A program made the position numbers and the translations under genes. A DNA stretch of 64,000 bases from Oscillospiraceae bacterium (GTDB taxonomy: Bacteria > Bacillota > Clostridia > Oscillospirales > Ruminococcaceae): positions 62,001 to 126,000 of the forward strand of contig JAGBCL010000100.1 in assembly GCA_018110825.1 (NCBI GenBank), written 5' to 3'. Of this stretch, positions 7,504-16,299 are shown piece after piece. How positions within the stretch are numbered: the first letter of the stretch is position 1; each line of letters begins with the position of its first letter. The notes under the pieces are model-generated. The model saw only the letters and a list, made by a program, of their open reading frames with translations, was not told where the DNA came from and ran no database searches.

Positions 7504-9138
7504 ATGACAAAGAAGACAGTTAGCAAAATTGCTGCAATTGCTCTTGCAGGTCTTACTACATTCTCTACTATGGGTGTAGCTGCAAGTGCTACAACTACAG
7601 TAAATAAGGACGCAGAAATTTACGGTACAGTTGATGTTCTTACTATTTCTTTGACAACAACTACTACTTCTTATGATGCAGAAGGTAAGATTACAAGCAC
7701 AACAACTACTACTGAAAACCTTGTTGTTAATAAGTACTACGACTCTACAGCTCAGGCTAATGCAGCTTACACTAAGTATGTAACTGATAATCCTAAGACA
7801 AACGTTGCTAAACCAGCACTCGGAACTCCTGGTGATGCAGTTACTTATACATATGGAAAGTCTATCGACAGCGGCGTTAAGCTTTCAACATTATTTGCTC
7901 CTGGTGCAACAGTTGATATTGATGAAACCGGTTTAATCTCTGCTGGTTCTAAGTGGACAGTTGTTGCAAGCGGCGCAACTACTACACCAGGCACAGGTAC
8001 AGGCTCTACTTCCGGTGGTGTATACAGTGAACCTGCTGCTGCATACAAGTATGCTGATACAAATGTATACTACTCCAAGCTCAACAACTGCTTCTATCCA
8101 AACCTTAAGGCTCTCCAGAGCGTTGAAGGTATCCACTCCAACTACACAGTTGGCAAGCCATCTACACCATACAGCTCCACAAACTGCTACTTCAATGTTT
8201 CCAATGGTTCTTATGTATCCTACAAGACTGATTACACATACCTTGTAACCGGTCCTTCTTCTACAACTACTACACAGTATGGCAGCTACAAGGTTGGCAG
8301 CTACTATTACTCAACATATGCTGAAGCATATGCAGCTGCAAACAACAATGCTAACCTTATTACTACTTATTCCACATACACAACAGTTCCTAATAACTAC
8401 TTCTCTAACGTAACAGGTGCATATTACAGCACTTATTCCGCTGCTCTTTACGCTTCTAACGGTAACGCTGCTTACGTTGACGTTTTCAATGGTGCATCTA
8501 CATACTATGATTACTATGATTACCTCTATGGTTACTCCAACTATACTGATCCTTATTACTACTACTGGATGAACAAGAACTACGGTACTTCTTCCAGCAA
8601 TAAGGACACAACTACTGCTACAATCGGTAAAAAGACAGGTTGGACAACAATTGCTAAGTACCTCAAGAACATCAGCAACGGTTCTTCCACAACTGTTGAT
8701 ATGAACAATGAGACTGTTGTTCCTTCTTCTGTTCTCTCCGCTATCAAGGGCAGAAACATCACAGTTAAGTTTGTTCTTGACAACGGTGTAACATTTACTG
8801 TAAACGGTAAGGATGTTACTACTGCTAAGGATATTGACCTTGACACAACATACAATACAAAGAGCATTTCCAAGAAGCTCATTAAGGCTGCTTACAAGAA
8901 GAATGACGCTGTAAGTTCTGCACAGCTTTCTATCGATGCTGGTTCTCTCGGCTTCAATGCTGACCTTACTGTTAAGTTCAGCACTAAGCGCAGCGGTTAC
9001 AAGGCTAAGATTTATCGTTACAACTCTGCAAGAAACACTCTCCAGCTCGTTGATACAGCTACAATCGGCAGCACCGGTAAGTGTACTTTCGACAACATTA
9101 CTAAGGGCGGCGAATTTGTAGTAGTTCTTTACAAGTAA
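7504..9138 (+). CDS. secreted Tyr/Thr-rich surface protein with C-terminal beta domain
   Basis: 544 residues. Residues 1-30 form a Sec signal peptide (KK, then AIALAGLTTFSTMG, cleavage likely after ASA). Residues 30-170 are Thr-rich with low complexity and end in a Gly/Thr linker. Residues 180-370 are very rich in Tyr, Asn and Ser and carry loose repeats of the form YYSTYxxA (SYYYSTYAEAYAAANN, GAYYSTYSAALYASNG). Residues 378-544 resemble a beta-rich module found at the C-termini of clostridial exported proteins (GWTTIAKYLKNI, VDMNNETVVPSSVL, ITVKFVLDNGVTF, VVVLYK). No sortase signal, dockerin or enzyme motif is visible. It has its own strong promoter and terminator, consistent with an abundant single-gene surface or secreted product; function unknown. 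Confidence 0.85.
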   Translation: MTKKTVSKIAAIALAGLTTFSTMGVAASATTTVNKDAEIYGTVDVLTISLTTTTTSYDAEGKITSTTTTTENLVVNKYYDSTAQANAAYTKYVTDNPKTNVAKPALGTPGDAVTYTYGKSIDSGVKLSTLFAPGATVDIDETGLISAGSKWTVVASGATTTPGTGTGSTSGGVYSEPAAAYKYADTNVYYSKLNNCFYPNLKALQSVEGIHSNYTVGKPSTPYSSTNCYFNVSNGSYVSYKTDYTYLVTGPSSTTTTQYGSYKVGSYYYSTYAEAYAAANNNANLITTYSTYTTVPNNYFSNVTGAYYSTYSAALYASNGNAAYVDVFNGASTYYDYYDYLYGYSNYTDPYYYYWMNKNYGTSSSNKDTTTATIGKKTGWTTIAKYLKNISNGSSTTVDMNNETVVPSSVLSAIKGRNITVKFVLDNGVTFTVNGKDVTTAKDIDLDTTYNTKSISKKLIKAAYKKNDAVSSAQLSIDAGSLGFNADLTVKFSTKRSGYKAKIYRYNSARNTLQLVDTATIGSTGKCTFDNITKGGEFVVVLYK

Positions 9139-9144
9139 TTTTTT

Positions 9145-9174
9145 AAACGTGCACAGTTAATTCTGTGCACGTTT
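9145..9174 (+). terminator. terminator after the secreted protein gene
   Basis: 12-bp arms AAACGTGCACAG / CTGTGCACGTTT with a 6-nt loop, followed by TTTT. Confidence 0.9.
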
Positions 9175-9188
9175 TTTTAAATTAGGTA

Positions 9189-9217
9189 TTGACATTTTAA
9201 GCTATGTGTGATATAAT
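9189..9217 (+). promoter_or_regulatory. consensus sigma-A promoter of rpmE
   Basis: TTGACA (9189-9194), 17-nt spacer, TATAAT (9212-9217): a perfect match to the consensus, as expected for a ribosomal protein gene. Confidence 0.92.
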
Positions 9218-9250
9218 TAATATCCGTAAGTGATTTATTAGCACTACTGT

Positions 9251-9294
9251 CCGATATATTGTGATGGGCTGCTATGCAATCATAAATATATTGG
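9251..9294 (+). promoter_or_regulatory. structured rpmE leader, candidate L31 autoregulatory element
   Basis: Within the roughly 90-nt 5' leader a long imperfect hairpin can be drawn. CCGATATATT (9251-9260) pairs with AATATATTGG (9285-9294). GTGAT (9261-9265) pairs with ATCAT (9279-9283). TGC/GCA closes the tip, leaving a one-sided GGGC bulge. It ends about 8 nt before the GAGGTG ribosome binding site. L31 leader motifs are known in several phyla; identity with one of them is inference. Confidence 0.5.
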
Positions 9295-9314
9295 CAAGAA
9301 ATGAGGTGTTATTA

Positions 9315-9518
9315 ATGAAAGCTGGAATTCATCCTGATTACAAGGAAACTACTATCACATGTGCATGCGGTAACGTAATCAACACTCGTTCCACTAAGGA
9401 AAACATTAAGGTTGAAATTTGTTCCAAGTGCCACCCATTCTATACTGGTAAGCAGAAGCTTGTTGATACAGGCGGACGTGTTGACAGATTTAAGAAGCGT
9501 TTTGGTCTTGATAAGTAA
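9315..9518 (+). CDS. rpmE: 50S ribosomal protein bL31
   Basis: 67 residues from the ATG at 9315 (RBS GAGGTG, 6 nt spacing); an earlier in-frame GTG at 9261 lies inside the leader hairpin and would add residues not found in L31. [20 protein letters not shown] and [13 protein letters not shown] show the zinc-binding form (CxC...CxxC), i.e. the C+ type that stores zinc on the ribosome. The tail [12 protein letters not shown] is typical. Confidence 0.96.
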   Translation: MKAGIHPDYKETTITCACGNVINTRSTKENIKVEICSKCHPFYTGKQKLVDTGGRVDRFKKRFGLDK

Positions 9519-9525
9519 TTTCAAA

Positions 9526-9552
9526 AAGCCTGCGTAGGTTTTACGCAGGCTT
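9526..9552 (+). terminator. terminator after rpmE
   Basis: 11-bp arms AAGCCTGCGTA / TACGCAGGCTT with a 5-nt loop and an ATTTTTT tail. Confidence 0.9.
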
Positions 9553-9579
9553 ATTTTTTACGGGAATGAGGTTGTTTTT

Positions 9580-10209
9580 ATGCAGAACAATGATTACTCA
9601 ACTATCAATGGTTTTGCGGAAGCTTCTTTTATCGAACGCAAATCAGAATTTATCGGATACATAAAACATGTCGAAACTAATGACGAAGCTGTTGATTTTA
9701 TAAATGAAATACGTGCTAAACATCGTAAAGCCACACATAACGTTTATGCATACATTTTACGTGACGGGGCAACATCCCGCTACTCAGATGACGGAGAACC
9801 GCAAGGAACTGCTGGGGTTCCAGTACTTGATGTGCTGCAAAAAGAAGGCTTGACAGATATTTGCTGTGTCGTAACACGTTATTTCGGAGGAATTCTCCTT
9901 GGTGGCGGTGGTCTTGTACGTGCATACTCACACAGTGCAAAAATTGCTGTTGAGGCTTCTGAACGGTTGATAATGTGCAGATGTTTTCCGATTGATGTTA
10001 CGGTAGATTACAATTTATATGGAAAAATTAATTATGTACTTCCTGACTTTGAGGTAAAACTTCTGGATACAATATTTGCGTCTGATGTTACTTTGAAAAT
10101 GCTTGTAAAAATTGATTATATTGATAAACTCAAAGAAAAAATTACCGATATTACTAACGGAAACTTATTAATAGAGCAATTTGACGAATGTTTCGAGAAT
10201 TTTGCATGA
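9580..10209 (+). CDS. YigZ/IMPACT (UPF0029) family protein
   Basis: 209 residues, the normal size of bacterial YigZ proteins. The N-terminal half has the signature blocks KSEFIGYIKHVET, AKHRKATHNVYAY, SDDGEPQGTAGVPVLDVL and VTRYFGGILLGGGGLVRAY. The C-terminal half (from about residue 140) is the smaller ferredoxin-like domain. The family is related to eukaryotic IMPACT; a precise bacterial role is not established. GAGG RBS 8-9 nt before the ATG. It lies alone between the rpmE terminator and dgt. Confidence 0.92.
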   Translation: MQNNDYSTINGFAEASFIERKSEFIGYIKHVETNDEAVDFINEIRAKHRKATHNVYAYILRDGATSRYSDDGEPQGTAGVPVLDVLQKEGLTDICCVVTRYFGGILLGGGGLVRAYSHSAKIAVEASERLIMCRCFPIDVTVDYNLYGKINYVLPDFEVKLLDTIFASDVTLKMLVKIDYIDKLKEKITDITNGNLLIEQFDECFENFA

Positions 10210-10360
10210 TTATTTGTCAATACCAACAAAAATAGATTTTATGCAAGGTTTTTCTTACACTAAATTCGTATATATAGATGTTAAATAAAATTTATGTCAC
10301 AAAATATCGCAGCAGATTATTTATGCTGTTATTATCTCACATATAGAAAGGAATGGACTT

Positions 10361-11353
10361 ATGACAATACGCGAGCAAACAGAAATTACAGAGCTTGGTA
10401 TATTGTGTGAAGACGCTTGCACTTCAAAGGGTACCGGACGTCGTGTACGCAGTGAGCCGAAATGTCCTATCAGAACAGAATTTCAGCGTGACAGAGATAG
10501 AATTCTCCATTCCAACGCTTTCAGACGTCTGAAACAAAAAACTCAGGTTTTCCTCTCCCCTGTCGGTGACCATTATCGTACAAGACTTACTCACACGCTT
10601 GAAGTTTCTCAGATTGCAAGAACTATTGCCAGTGCTCTTCGTCTCAACGAAGACCTGACGGAGGCTATTGCTCTTGGTCACGATTTGGGACATACGCCTT
10701 TCGGTCATTCCGGTGAGGATATCCTTAACGAAATCTGCCCTTATGGTTTTTGCCATTACCTGCAGAGCGTTCGTGTTGTTGATTACATAGAAAAAAACGG
10801 CAAGGGTTTAAATCTTACCTATGAAGTTAAAAACGGTATTGCATGTCACACAAACAAGGTTGCTGTTACAAAGGAAGGTTATATTGTTCGCCTTGCTGAT
10901 AAAATCGCTTACATTAATCACGATATTGATGATGCTATACGTGCAGGTATGCTCAAGGAATCAGATTTGCCGAAATCCGCAACAGATATTCTTGGTCACA
11001 CCAAAAGCGAACGAATTACTACACTTATTATGTCCATCGTCAACAACGGTGTACAGGATATTCACATGAGTGTTGATGTTAAGGAAGCTCACGATGAACT
11101 TCGTTCATTCATGTTTGCTAATGTTTATAAAAATTCTGTTGCCAAAACTGAAGAAGCAAAGGCAAAGGCTCTTGTTGAAAAACTATATATATATTTCCTG
11201 CGTAATCCTGACAAAATGCCTGACGATTACAAAAAAATTATGGCACGCTTTGACAAGGAACGTGCGGTTTGCGACTATATTGCCGGTATGACAGATGTTT
11301 ATGCTGTTAACCTTTACAATGAATTGTTTATACCGAAAGGCTGGAAACTTTAA
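10361..11353 (+). CDS. dgt: deoxyguanosinetriphosphate triphosphohydrolase-like protein
   Basis: 330 residues of the HD superfamily. RLTHTLEVSQIARTIA supplies the first metal histidine, ALGHDLGHTPFGHSGE the HD pair and further ligands, and RLADKIAYINHDIDD the distal aspartate. These enzymes hydrolyse dNTPs to nucleoside and triphosphate and so tune dNTP pools. RBS AAAGGA. The stop codon overlaps the dnaG start (TAATG), placing it at the head of a dgt-dnaG-rpoD-Rrf2 operon. Confidence 0.93.
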   Translation: MTIREQTEITELGILCEDACTSKGTGRRVRSEPKCPIRTEFQRDRDRILHSNAFRRLKQKTQVFLSPVGDHYRTRLTHTLEVSQIARTIASALRLNEDLTEAIALGHDLGHTPFGHSGEDILNEICPYGFCHYLQSVRVVDYIEKNGKGLNLTYEVKNGIACHTNKVAVTKEGYIVRLADKIAYINHDIDDAIRAGMLKESDLPKSATDILGHTKSERITTLIMSIVNNGVQDIHMSVDVKEAHDELRSFMFANVYKNSVAKTEEAKAKALVEKLYIYFLRNPDKMPDDYKKIMARFDKERAVCDYIAGMTDVYAVNLYNELFIPKGWKL

Positions 11354-13101
11354 TGGCTTTTCCTGACCAGTTTATTCTTGAACTTAAACAGAACAATCCC
11401 ATTGACAGCGTGATGTCATCTTATGTAAGTCTTATCCGCAGAGGAAGAAACTGCGTGTGTTTATGTCCGTTCCACTCGGAAAAATCACCGTCATGCACGG
11501 TTTATCTTGATAGTGACCCACATTTCTATTGTTTTGGGTGTGGTGCTGGCGGAGATGTTATTACATTCATAATGAAAATTGAAAATCTTGATTACGTTGA
11601 GGCTATAAAGTTTCTTGCTGACCGTGCGGGAATGACTATGCCTGATGAGGCAAAAAACAATGAAGCCTCACGAATTAAGGCTCGTGTTCTTGAAATCAAC
11701 AGAACAGCTGCAAGATTTTTCCACAACACGCTTGCAAAATCCCCTGATGGTGAAAAGGGACGCAGATATTTCGCCGAACGTCAGCTTTCCCCTGCTACAA
11801 TTACCAAATACGGTCTTGGTTATGCACCTGATGACTGGTACAAGCTTTCAAATTATATGCGTTCAAAAGGGTTCACTGAAGATGAACTTGTTACTGCTAA
11901 TCTTTGCGGACGAGGCAGGAATGGTGGCATTTACGATTCATTCCGTGACCGTGTGATGTTCCCTATTATTGATTTGAGGGGCAATGTAATTGCTTTCGGC
12001 GGACGCATTATTGACGGAAGCGGTCCGAAGTATCTTAACAGTTCTGATACGCCTGTTTTCAAGAAGAGCAGAAATCTGTTCTCGCTGAATTTTGCTAAAA
12101 AAACAGATGAGAAGCGTCTTATTCTTGCAGAAGGTTACATGGATGTTATTGCCATTAATCAGGCGGGATTTGAAAATGTTGTTGCAACTCTGGGCACGGC
12201 ACTTACTCAGGAACAGGCTCGGCTTATGTCCCAGTATGCTGAAGAGATTATTATTGCTTACGACTCGGATGGTGCAGGTCAGAATGCTACTCACAAGGCT
12301 ATAAATCTGCTTTCCGAGGTTGGTGTACGCACAAAGATTATTCATATGGAAGGTGCTAAAGACCCTGATGAATACATAAAGAAGTTCGGTGCGTCACGTT
12401 TTAAACAGCTGCTTGACAAATCAGGCGGTGCAATTGAATTTGAACTGGAAAAATGCAAAAATGGTTTGAACGTTGACACCGATGACGGAAAAATTGAATA
12501 TTTGAAACGTTGCGTAAATGTTATTTCTGATATTTCCTCCCCTATTGAACGCGAAGTTTATATCGGACGGCTTGCTGAAACAAACAGAGTAAACAAGGAC
12601 ATGCTTTTACAGCAAGTTGAGGGTACGATAAAGCGACGGATTAACAAGGCTAAAAATCAGGAATGGACGGAAATACGGACGTTTCAGAAGCAATACAAAA
12701 GCAATCCTGATTCATACCGCCATCCTAAGGAATTCAAGGCAGAGGTTGGAATTATTGCTTATCTTGCAGCTAATCCTGATGAGACGGAATATGTTTCGTC
12801 AAAGGTTTCGCCGGAACAATTTGTGACAGAATTCAACAGAAAAGTGTATCAGGTTATGCTTGAAAAAATCAAAAAATCAGCTTTTTCCGATATTCATTCG
12901 CTGCAAAGTGAATTTAGTGCAGACGAAATGGGTAAAATAACCGAAATTGCAGTCAACAGCAAAGATGTAAATATTAATAAAACAGCTGTTGATGATTTTA
13001 TTAATATTCTTTCTTCGTCAGCTGACAATTCGGTTGATATAAAGGACATGTCAAATGATGACTTTTTGAAATATATTCAGAATTTGAAAAATAAGAAGTA
13101 A
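11353..13101 (+). CDS. dnaG: DNA primase
   Basis: 582 residues. The N-terminal zinc finger is CPFHSEKSPSC followed by HFYCFGCGAGGD (residues about 38-66). The RNA-polymerase core has KYGLGYAPDDW and FGGRIIDGSGPKYLNS. The TOPRIM domain shows ILAEGYMDVIA (about 258) with AYDSDGAG. The C-terminal part is a helicase-interaction domain with weak conservation. It makes RNA primers at the replication fork. Start overlaps the dgt stop; rpoD follows after 20 nt. The conserved dnaG-rpoD macromolecular-synthesis pairing supports the call. Confidence 0.97.
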   Translation: MAFPDQFILELKQNNPIDSVMSSYVSLIRRGRNCVCLCPFHSEKSPSCTVYLDSDPHFYCFGCGAGGDVITFIMKIENLDYVEAIKFLADRAGMTMPDEAKNNEASRIKARVLEINRTAARFFHNTLAKSPDGEKGRRYFAERQLSPATITKYGLGYAPDDWYKLSNYMRSKGFTEDELVTANLCGRGRNGGIYDSFRDRVMFPIIDLRGNVIAFGGRIIDGSGPKYLNSSDTPVFKKSRNLFSLNFAKKTDEKRLILAEGYMDVIAINQAGFENVVATLGTALTQEQARLMSQYAEEIIIAYDSDGAGQNATHKAINLLSEVGVRTKIIHMEGAKDPDEYIKKFGASRFKQLLDKSGGAIEFELEKCKNGLNVDTDDGKIEYLKRCVNVISDISSPIEREVYIGRLAETNRVNKDMLLQQVEGTIKRRINKAKNQEWTEIRTFQKQYKSNPDSYRHPKEFKAEVGIIAYLAANPDETEYVSSKVSPEQFVTEFNRKVYQVMLEKIKKSAFSDIHSLQSEFSADEMGKITEIAVNSKDVNINKTAVDDFINILSSSADNSVDIKDMSNDDFLKYIQNLKNKK

Positions 13102-13121
13102 AAAGAAAGGACTGACCTTTT

Positions 13122-14201
13122 ATGCAGAACAATAAAAGAACTATTGAAAGCCTTATGGAACAAGGCAAGGCAAGCGGTAAGCTTTCCACAAAAGAAATTA
13201 CTGATGTTCTTGAGGAGCTTGAATACGACGTTGACCAGATGGAGGCGTTCTATGACAGCTGTACAAATCTGAACATTGAAATTATCGAAGACTTTACTAT
13301 TGATACGGATGACCTTTCTATTCCTCTTGAATCCGCTGATGACCTTGAAATGTCACTTTCCACTGAAGGTATTGCTATCGATGACCCTGTAAAGATTTAT
13401 CTCAAGGAAATCGGACGTGTTCCTCTGCTTTCTGCTGAGGAAGAAATTGAACTTGCTGAGCGTATGGCTCAGGGTGACCCTAAGGCAAGAAAGCGTCTTT
13501 CTGAAGCTAACCTCAGACTTGTTGTTTCTATTGCTAAGCGTTATGTTGGTCGCGGTATGCAGTTCCTTGACCTTATTCAGGAAGGTAATCTCGGTCTTAT
13601 CAAGGCTGTTGAAAAGTTTGACCACACCAAGGGCTTCAAGTTCTCCACTTATGCTACATGGTGGATAAGACAGGCTATTACAAGAGCTATTGCTGACCAG
13701 GCAAGAACTATCCGTATTCCTGTACACATGGTTGAAACAATCACAAAAGTTAAGAAGGTTACAAGCCAGCTTCTTCACAAGAACGGTCATGACCCTTCCC
13801 CTGATGAAATTGCACTTGAACTTGATATGCCAGTTGAACGTGTAAGAGAAATTATGCGTATTGCTCAGGACCCTGTTTCCCTTGAAACTCCTATCGGTGA
13901 GGAAGAGGACAGCCATCTCGGTGACTTTATCCCTGATGATGATGCTCCTGCTCCTGCGGAGGCTGCTTCTCTTATTCTTCTTAAGGAACAGCTTGGCGAG
14001 GTTCTCTCTACACTTACAGAGCGTGAAGAAAAGGTTCTCAGACTCCGTTTTGGTCTTGAAGACGGCAGAAGCAGAACTCTTGAAGAAGTTGGCAAGGAAT
14101 TCAACGTTACACGTGAACGTATAAGACAGATTGAAGCCAAGGCTCTCAGAAAGCTCAGACACCCAAGCAGAAGCAAGAAGGTTAAGGATTTCCTTGATTG
14201 A
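13122..14201 (+). CDS. rpoD: RNA polymerase primary sigma factor (sigma-70/sigma-A)
   Basis: 359 residues. Region 1.2 begins near [20 protein letters not shown] (residue 88). Region 2 contains [38 protein letters not shown] and [20 protein letters not shown]. Region 3 has [12 protein letters not shown]. Region 4 carries LREEKVL-like and [20 protein letters not shown]. The N-terminus is short, like sigma-A of Gram-positive bacteria. It directs transcription from the TTGACA-17-TATAAT promoters abundant in this window. RBS GAAAGGA; third gene of the dgt operon. Confidence 0.98.
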   Translation: MQNNKRTIESLMEQGKASGKLSTKEITDVLEELEYDVDQMEAFYDSCTNLNIEIIEDFTIDTDDLSIPLESADDLEMSLSTEGIAIDDPVKIYLKEIGRVPLLSAEEEIELAERMAQGDPKARKRLSEANLRLVVSIAKRYVGRGMQFLDLIQEGNLGLIKAVEKFDHTKGFKFSTYATWWIRQAITRAIADQARTIRIPVHMVETITKVKKVTSQLLHKNGHDPSPDEIALELDMPVERVREIMRIAQDPVSLETPIGEEEDSHLGDFIPDDDAPAPAEAASLILLKEQLGEVLSTLTEREEKVLRLRFGLEDGRSRTLEEVGKEFNVTRERIRQIEAKALRKLRHPSRSKKVKDFLD

Positions 14202-14216
14202 TAAGAAAGGATTTAT

Positions 14217-14612
14217 ATGTATTTTACTTTGGAATCGGATTACGCTGTAAGAATAGTTCATTGTCTTGCTCAGTCGGAAGTGCGTCTTGATGCAAAGACT
14301 ATTTCCGAACGCTCTACAGTTACTCTGAGATTTGCACTGAAAATTCTACGCAAGCTGGTTGAGAGTGGTATTGTCAAGTCATTCAAGGGAATTCAAGGCG
14401 GATATATTCTTGCAAAAGAACCTAAGGATATTACACTTAAAGCTGTGATTGAAACAGTTGAGGGAAAATATCAGTTAAGCAGATGTCTCGACCCTGAACA
14501 CGGCTGCAACCGAGGCATGTCGGGAAAATGCTGCTTTCAGAGAGTTTTTGGAGAAATATCTGCTGATGTTGACAAAAAACTTGATTCATACACATTCGAC
14601 ATGTTTATATAA
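14217..14612 (+). CDS. Rrf2 family transcriptional regulator
   Basis: 131 residues. The N-terminal winged helix is typical (YFTLESDYAVRIVHCLAQ, then STVTLRFALKILRKLVESGIV, KSFKGIQGGYILAK). Near residues 90-108 it has CLDPEHGC then GKCC, that is C-x6-C-x7-CC, in the place where IscR, NsrR and RsrR carry iron-sulfur ligands. It may therefore sense redox state, iron or NO; the ligand spacing is not exactly that of IscR. It lies 15 nt after rpoD, and the operon ends at the terminator 14619-14650. Confidence 0.88.
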   Translation: MYFTLESDYAVRIVHCLAQSEVRLDAKTISERSTVTLRFALKILRKLVESGIVKSFKGIQGGYILAKEPKDITLKAVIETVEGKYQLSRCLDPEHGCNRGMSGKCCFQRVFGEISADVDKKLDSYTFDMFI

Positions 14613-14618
14613 ATACAT

Positions 14619-14650
14619 AATGCCGTTTCAGTTTGTACTGAAACGGCATT
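14619..14650. terminator. bidirectional terminator between the rpoD operon and ldhA
   Basis: 14-bp arms AATGCCGTTTCAGT / ACTGAAACGGCATT with a TTGT loop. On the plus strand it is followed by TTCTTATTTTTT; the convergent D-lactate dehydrogenase gene stops 3 nt away. Confidence 0.88.
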
Positions 14651-14652
14651 TC

Positions 14653-15636
14653 TTATTTTTTATAGGCTACCTCGTTGGTAAGTGCTTCACCACTATAAAA
14701 CTGATGAAGATTAAACAATGTTACCTCGGCAATTTTCTGCAGTGCTTCTTCGGTAAGAAAAGCCTGATGAGAAGTCATGATAACATTAGGCAGGGATACA
14801 AGACGTGCGAGGACATCGTCCTGGACGATTGTACTCGAATAATCCTCGAAGAAAAGTGCAGTTTCTTCTTCGTAAACGTCAAGACCTGCTCCCCTTACTT
14901 TACCGTCCTTAAGTGACTGCAAAAGTGCATCGCTGTCGATAAGCTGACCTCTGGAAGTATTAAGGATTACAACTCCTTCTTTCATTTTTGCAAGGCTTCT
15001 TTCGTTGATTATATACCGTGTATCCTTTGTCAATGGACAATGGAGAGAAATGATATCACTTTCCGCAAAAAGCTTATCAAGGGTAACATAGTTGATACTG
15101 CTGTTTTCCATTGGATATGGGTCATAGGCAATAACATTCATTCCGAAGCCTTTACAGATATCAATGAAGATACGTCCGATTTGACCCGTACCGATAACAC
15201 CTGCGGTTTTGCCGTGCAAATCAAATCCAGTCAGACCGTTAAGGCTGAAATTGAAGTCACGAGTTCTGATAAAGGCTTTATGAATTTTACGGTTAAGTGT
15301 AAGAAGAAGTGCCATTGTATGCTCAGCTACTGCGTACGGTGAATAAACGGGTACACGGACAACACTGATTTTGTCCTTTGCGTACTTTAAATCAACATTA
15401 TTGTAGCCTGCACAACGCAATGCAACAAGCTTGACACCAAGTGCGCACAGTTCGTCAATTGTTTCGCTGTTAATTGTATCATTTACAAAGGCAACAACAG
15501 CTTTACATCCTCTTGCTGCAGCGGCACTGTCAGGAGTGAGCTTATAGTCGAGGAACTTGATATTATAGTCGGTATTGAGCTTGTCAAACCACAATTTGTC
15601 ATATGGCTTTGTATCAAAAAAAGCTATTTTTTCCAT
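14653..15636 (-). CDS. ldhA: D-lactate dehydrogenase / 2-hydroxyacid dehydrogenase
   Basis: 327 residues. NAD-binding GVIGTGQIGRIF (about residue 147) with the following DPYP; substrate-binding RCAGYNNVD; catalytic HCPLTKDTRYIIN, NTSRGQLID and the SHQAFLTEEAL histidine. The insertion EEETALFFEDYS is typical of fermentative LdhA-type D-lactate dehydrogenases rather than of phosphoglycerate dehydrogenases. It would reduce pyruvate to D-lactate with NADH. AAAGGA RBS. Substrate is inferred from family resemblance. Confidence 0.88.
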   Translation of the reverse strand: MEKIAFFDTKPYDKLWFDKLNTDYNIKFLDYKLTPDSAAAARGCKAVVAFVNDTINSETIDELCALGVKLVALRCAGYNNVDLKYAKDKISVVRVPVYSPYAVAEHTMALLLTLNRKIHKAFIRTRDFNFSLNGLTGFDLHGKTAGVIGTGQIGRIFIDICKGFGMNVIAYDPYPMENSSINYVTLDKLFAESDIISLHCPLTKDTRYIINERSLAKMKEGVVILNTSRGQLIDSDALLQSLKDGKVRGAGLDVYEEETALFFEDYSSTIVQDDVLARLVSLPNVIMTSHQAFLTEEALQKIAEVTLFNLHQFYSGEALTNEVAYKK

Positions 15637-15676
15637 TGAAGTTCGTCCTTTCTTTTTTTATATTGTATGCATAGGA

Positions 15677-16249
15677 TTAAGAATTATTATACAGCCAATC
15701 AAGAAACTCGTTCATATATCTTTTTTGAGGTGTTATTATCTCTTTTACATCGGGATGCTGTTCGCAAAAAGCTTCAAGCATTTCTTTAAGATTATCTGCT
15801 GACTGCATATAATCATCGACTATATATTCCCTGCTGCAGCCAAGCTTATGAAGCAGAATGGCAGAAACAACACCTGTTCTGTCCTTGCCAGCGTTGCAGA
15901 AATATATTACGTTTGTTTCAGCAGAAAGAATTTCCTCAATTATTTTATCCATATTGCTGTCAGCCATTCTGATATATGACTTCGACACATCATCGGTCGT
16001 CGGAGGAATAGCATTACCGCCTGTTACGGACATACAAACATAATTAAAAGCGATGTTGTCAATCAAATGACATTTTTTCTGCAAACGTTCATTCTCCTCA
16101 CGCAGGTCAATAACTGTTGTAATATTATTGTCAATAAGCCATTGTATTTCACTTTCGGTTATTTTATATGGCACATCACTTCTTATGTATCTCAGGCTAT
16201 TGGGGAGAATTGCCCTTGTATTTATCGTACTATTAAGCAAACTGCTCAT
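15677..16249 (-). CDS. tyrosine-protein phosphatase (Y_phosphatase3-like)
   Basis: 190 residues from the ATG at 16249, which has GAGG 6 nt upstream; the in-frame GTG two codons earlier overlaps the RBS. LRYIRSDVPYKI and TTVIDLREENER resemble the N-terminal part of the bacterial tyrosine/dual-specificity phosphatases (MptpB/IphP-like). The P-loop is CNAGKDRTGVVSA near residue 117, with the catalytic Cys and Arg intact. The residue before the Cys is Phe, where HCxxGKDRTG proteins have His. It probably dephosphorylates protein tyrosine or phosphoinositide-like substrates; target unknown. Confidence 0.85.
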   Translation of the reverse strand: MSSLLNSTINTRAILPNSLRYIRSDVPYKITESEIQWLIDNNITTVIDLREENERLQKKCHLIDNIAFNYVCMSVTGGNAIPPTTDDVSKSYIRMADSNMDKIIEEILSAETNVIYFCNAGKDRTGVVSAILLHKLGCSREYIVDDYMQSADNLKEMLEAFCEQHPDVKEIITPQKRYMNEFLDWLYNNS

Positions 16250-16265
16250 ATCCACCTCTAATATT

Positions 16266-16294
16266 TGCCGCCTTTGATTCGTTCAAAAGCGGCA
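16266..16294 (-). terminator. terminator after the aldose-epimerase-like gene
   Basis: TGCCGCCTTTGA pairs with TCAAAAGCGGCA with one mismatch around a short loop. On the minus strand it comes just after the 16300 stop codon. The tail is not strongly T-rich. Confidence 0.55.
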
Positions 16295-16299
16295 TTTGT

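Noticed and set aside
13353-14261. 302-codon minus-strand ORF opposite rpoD
   Set aside because: Antisense to a certain gene and without RBS or family similarity.
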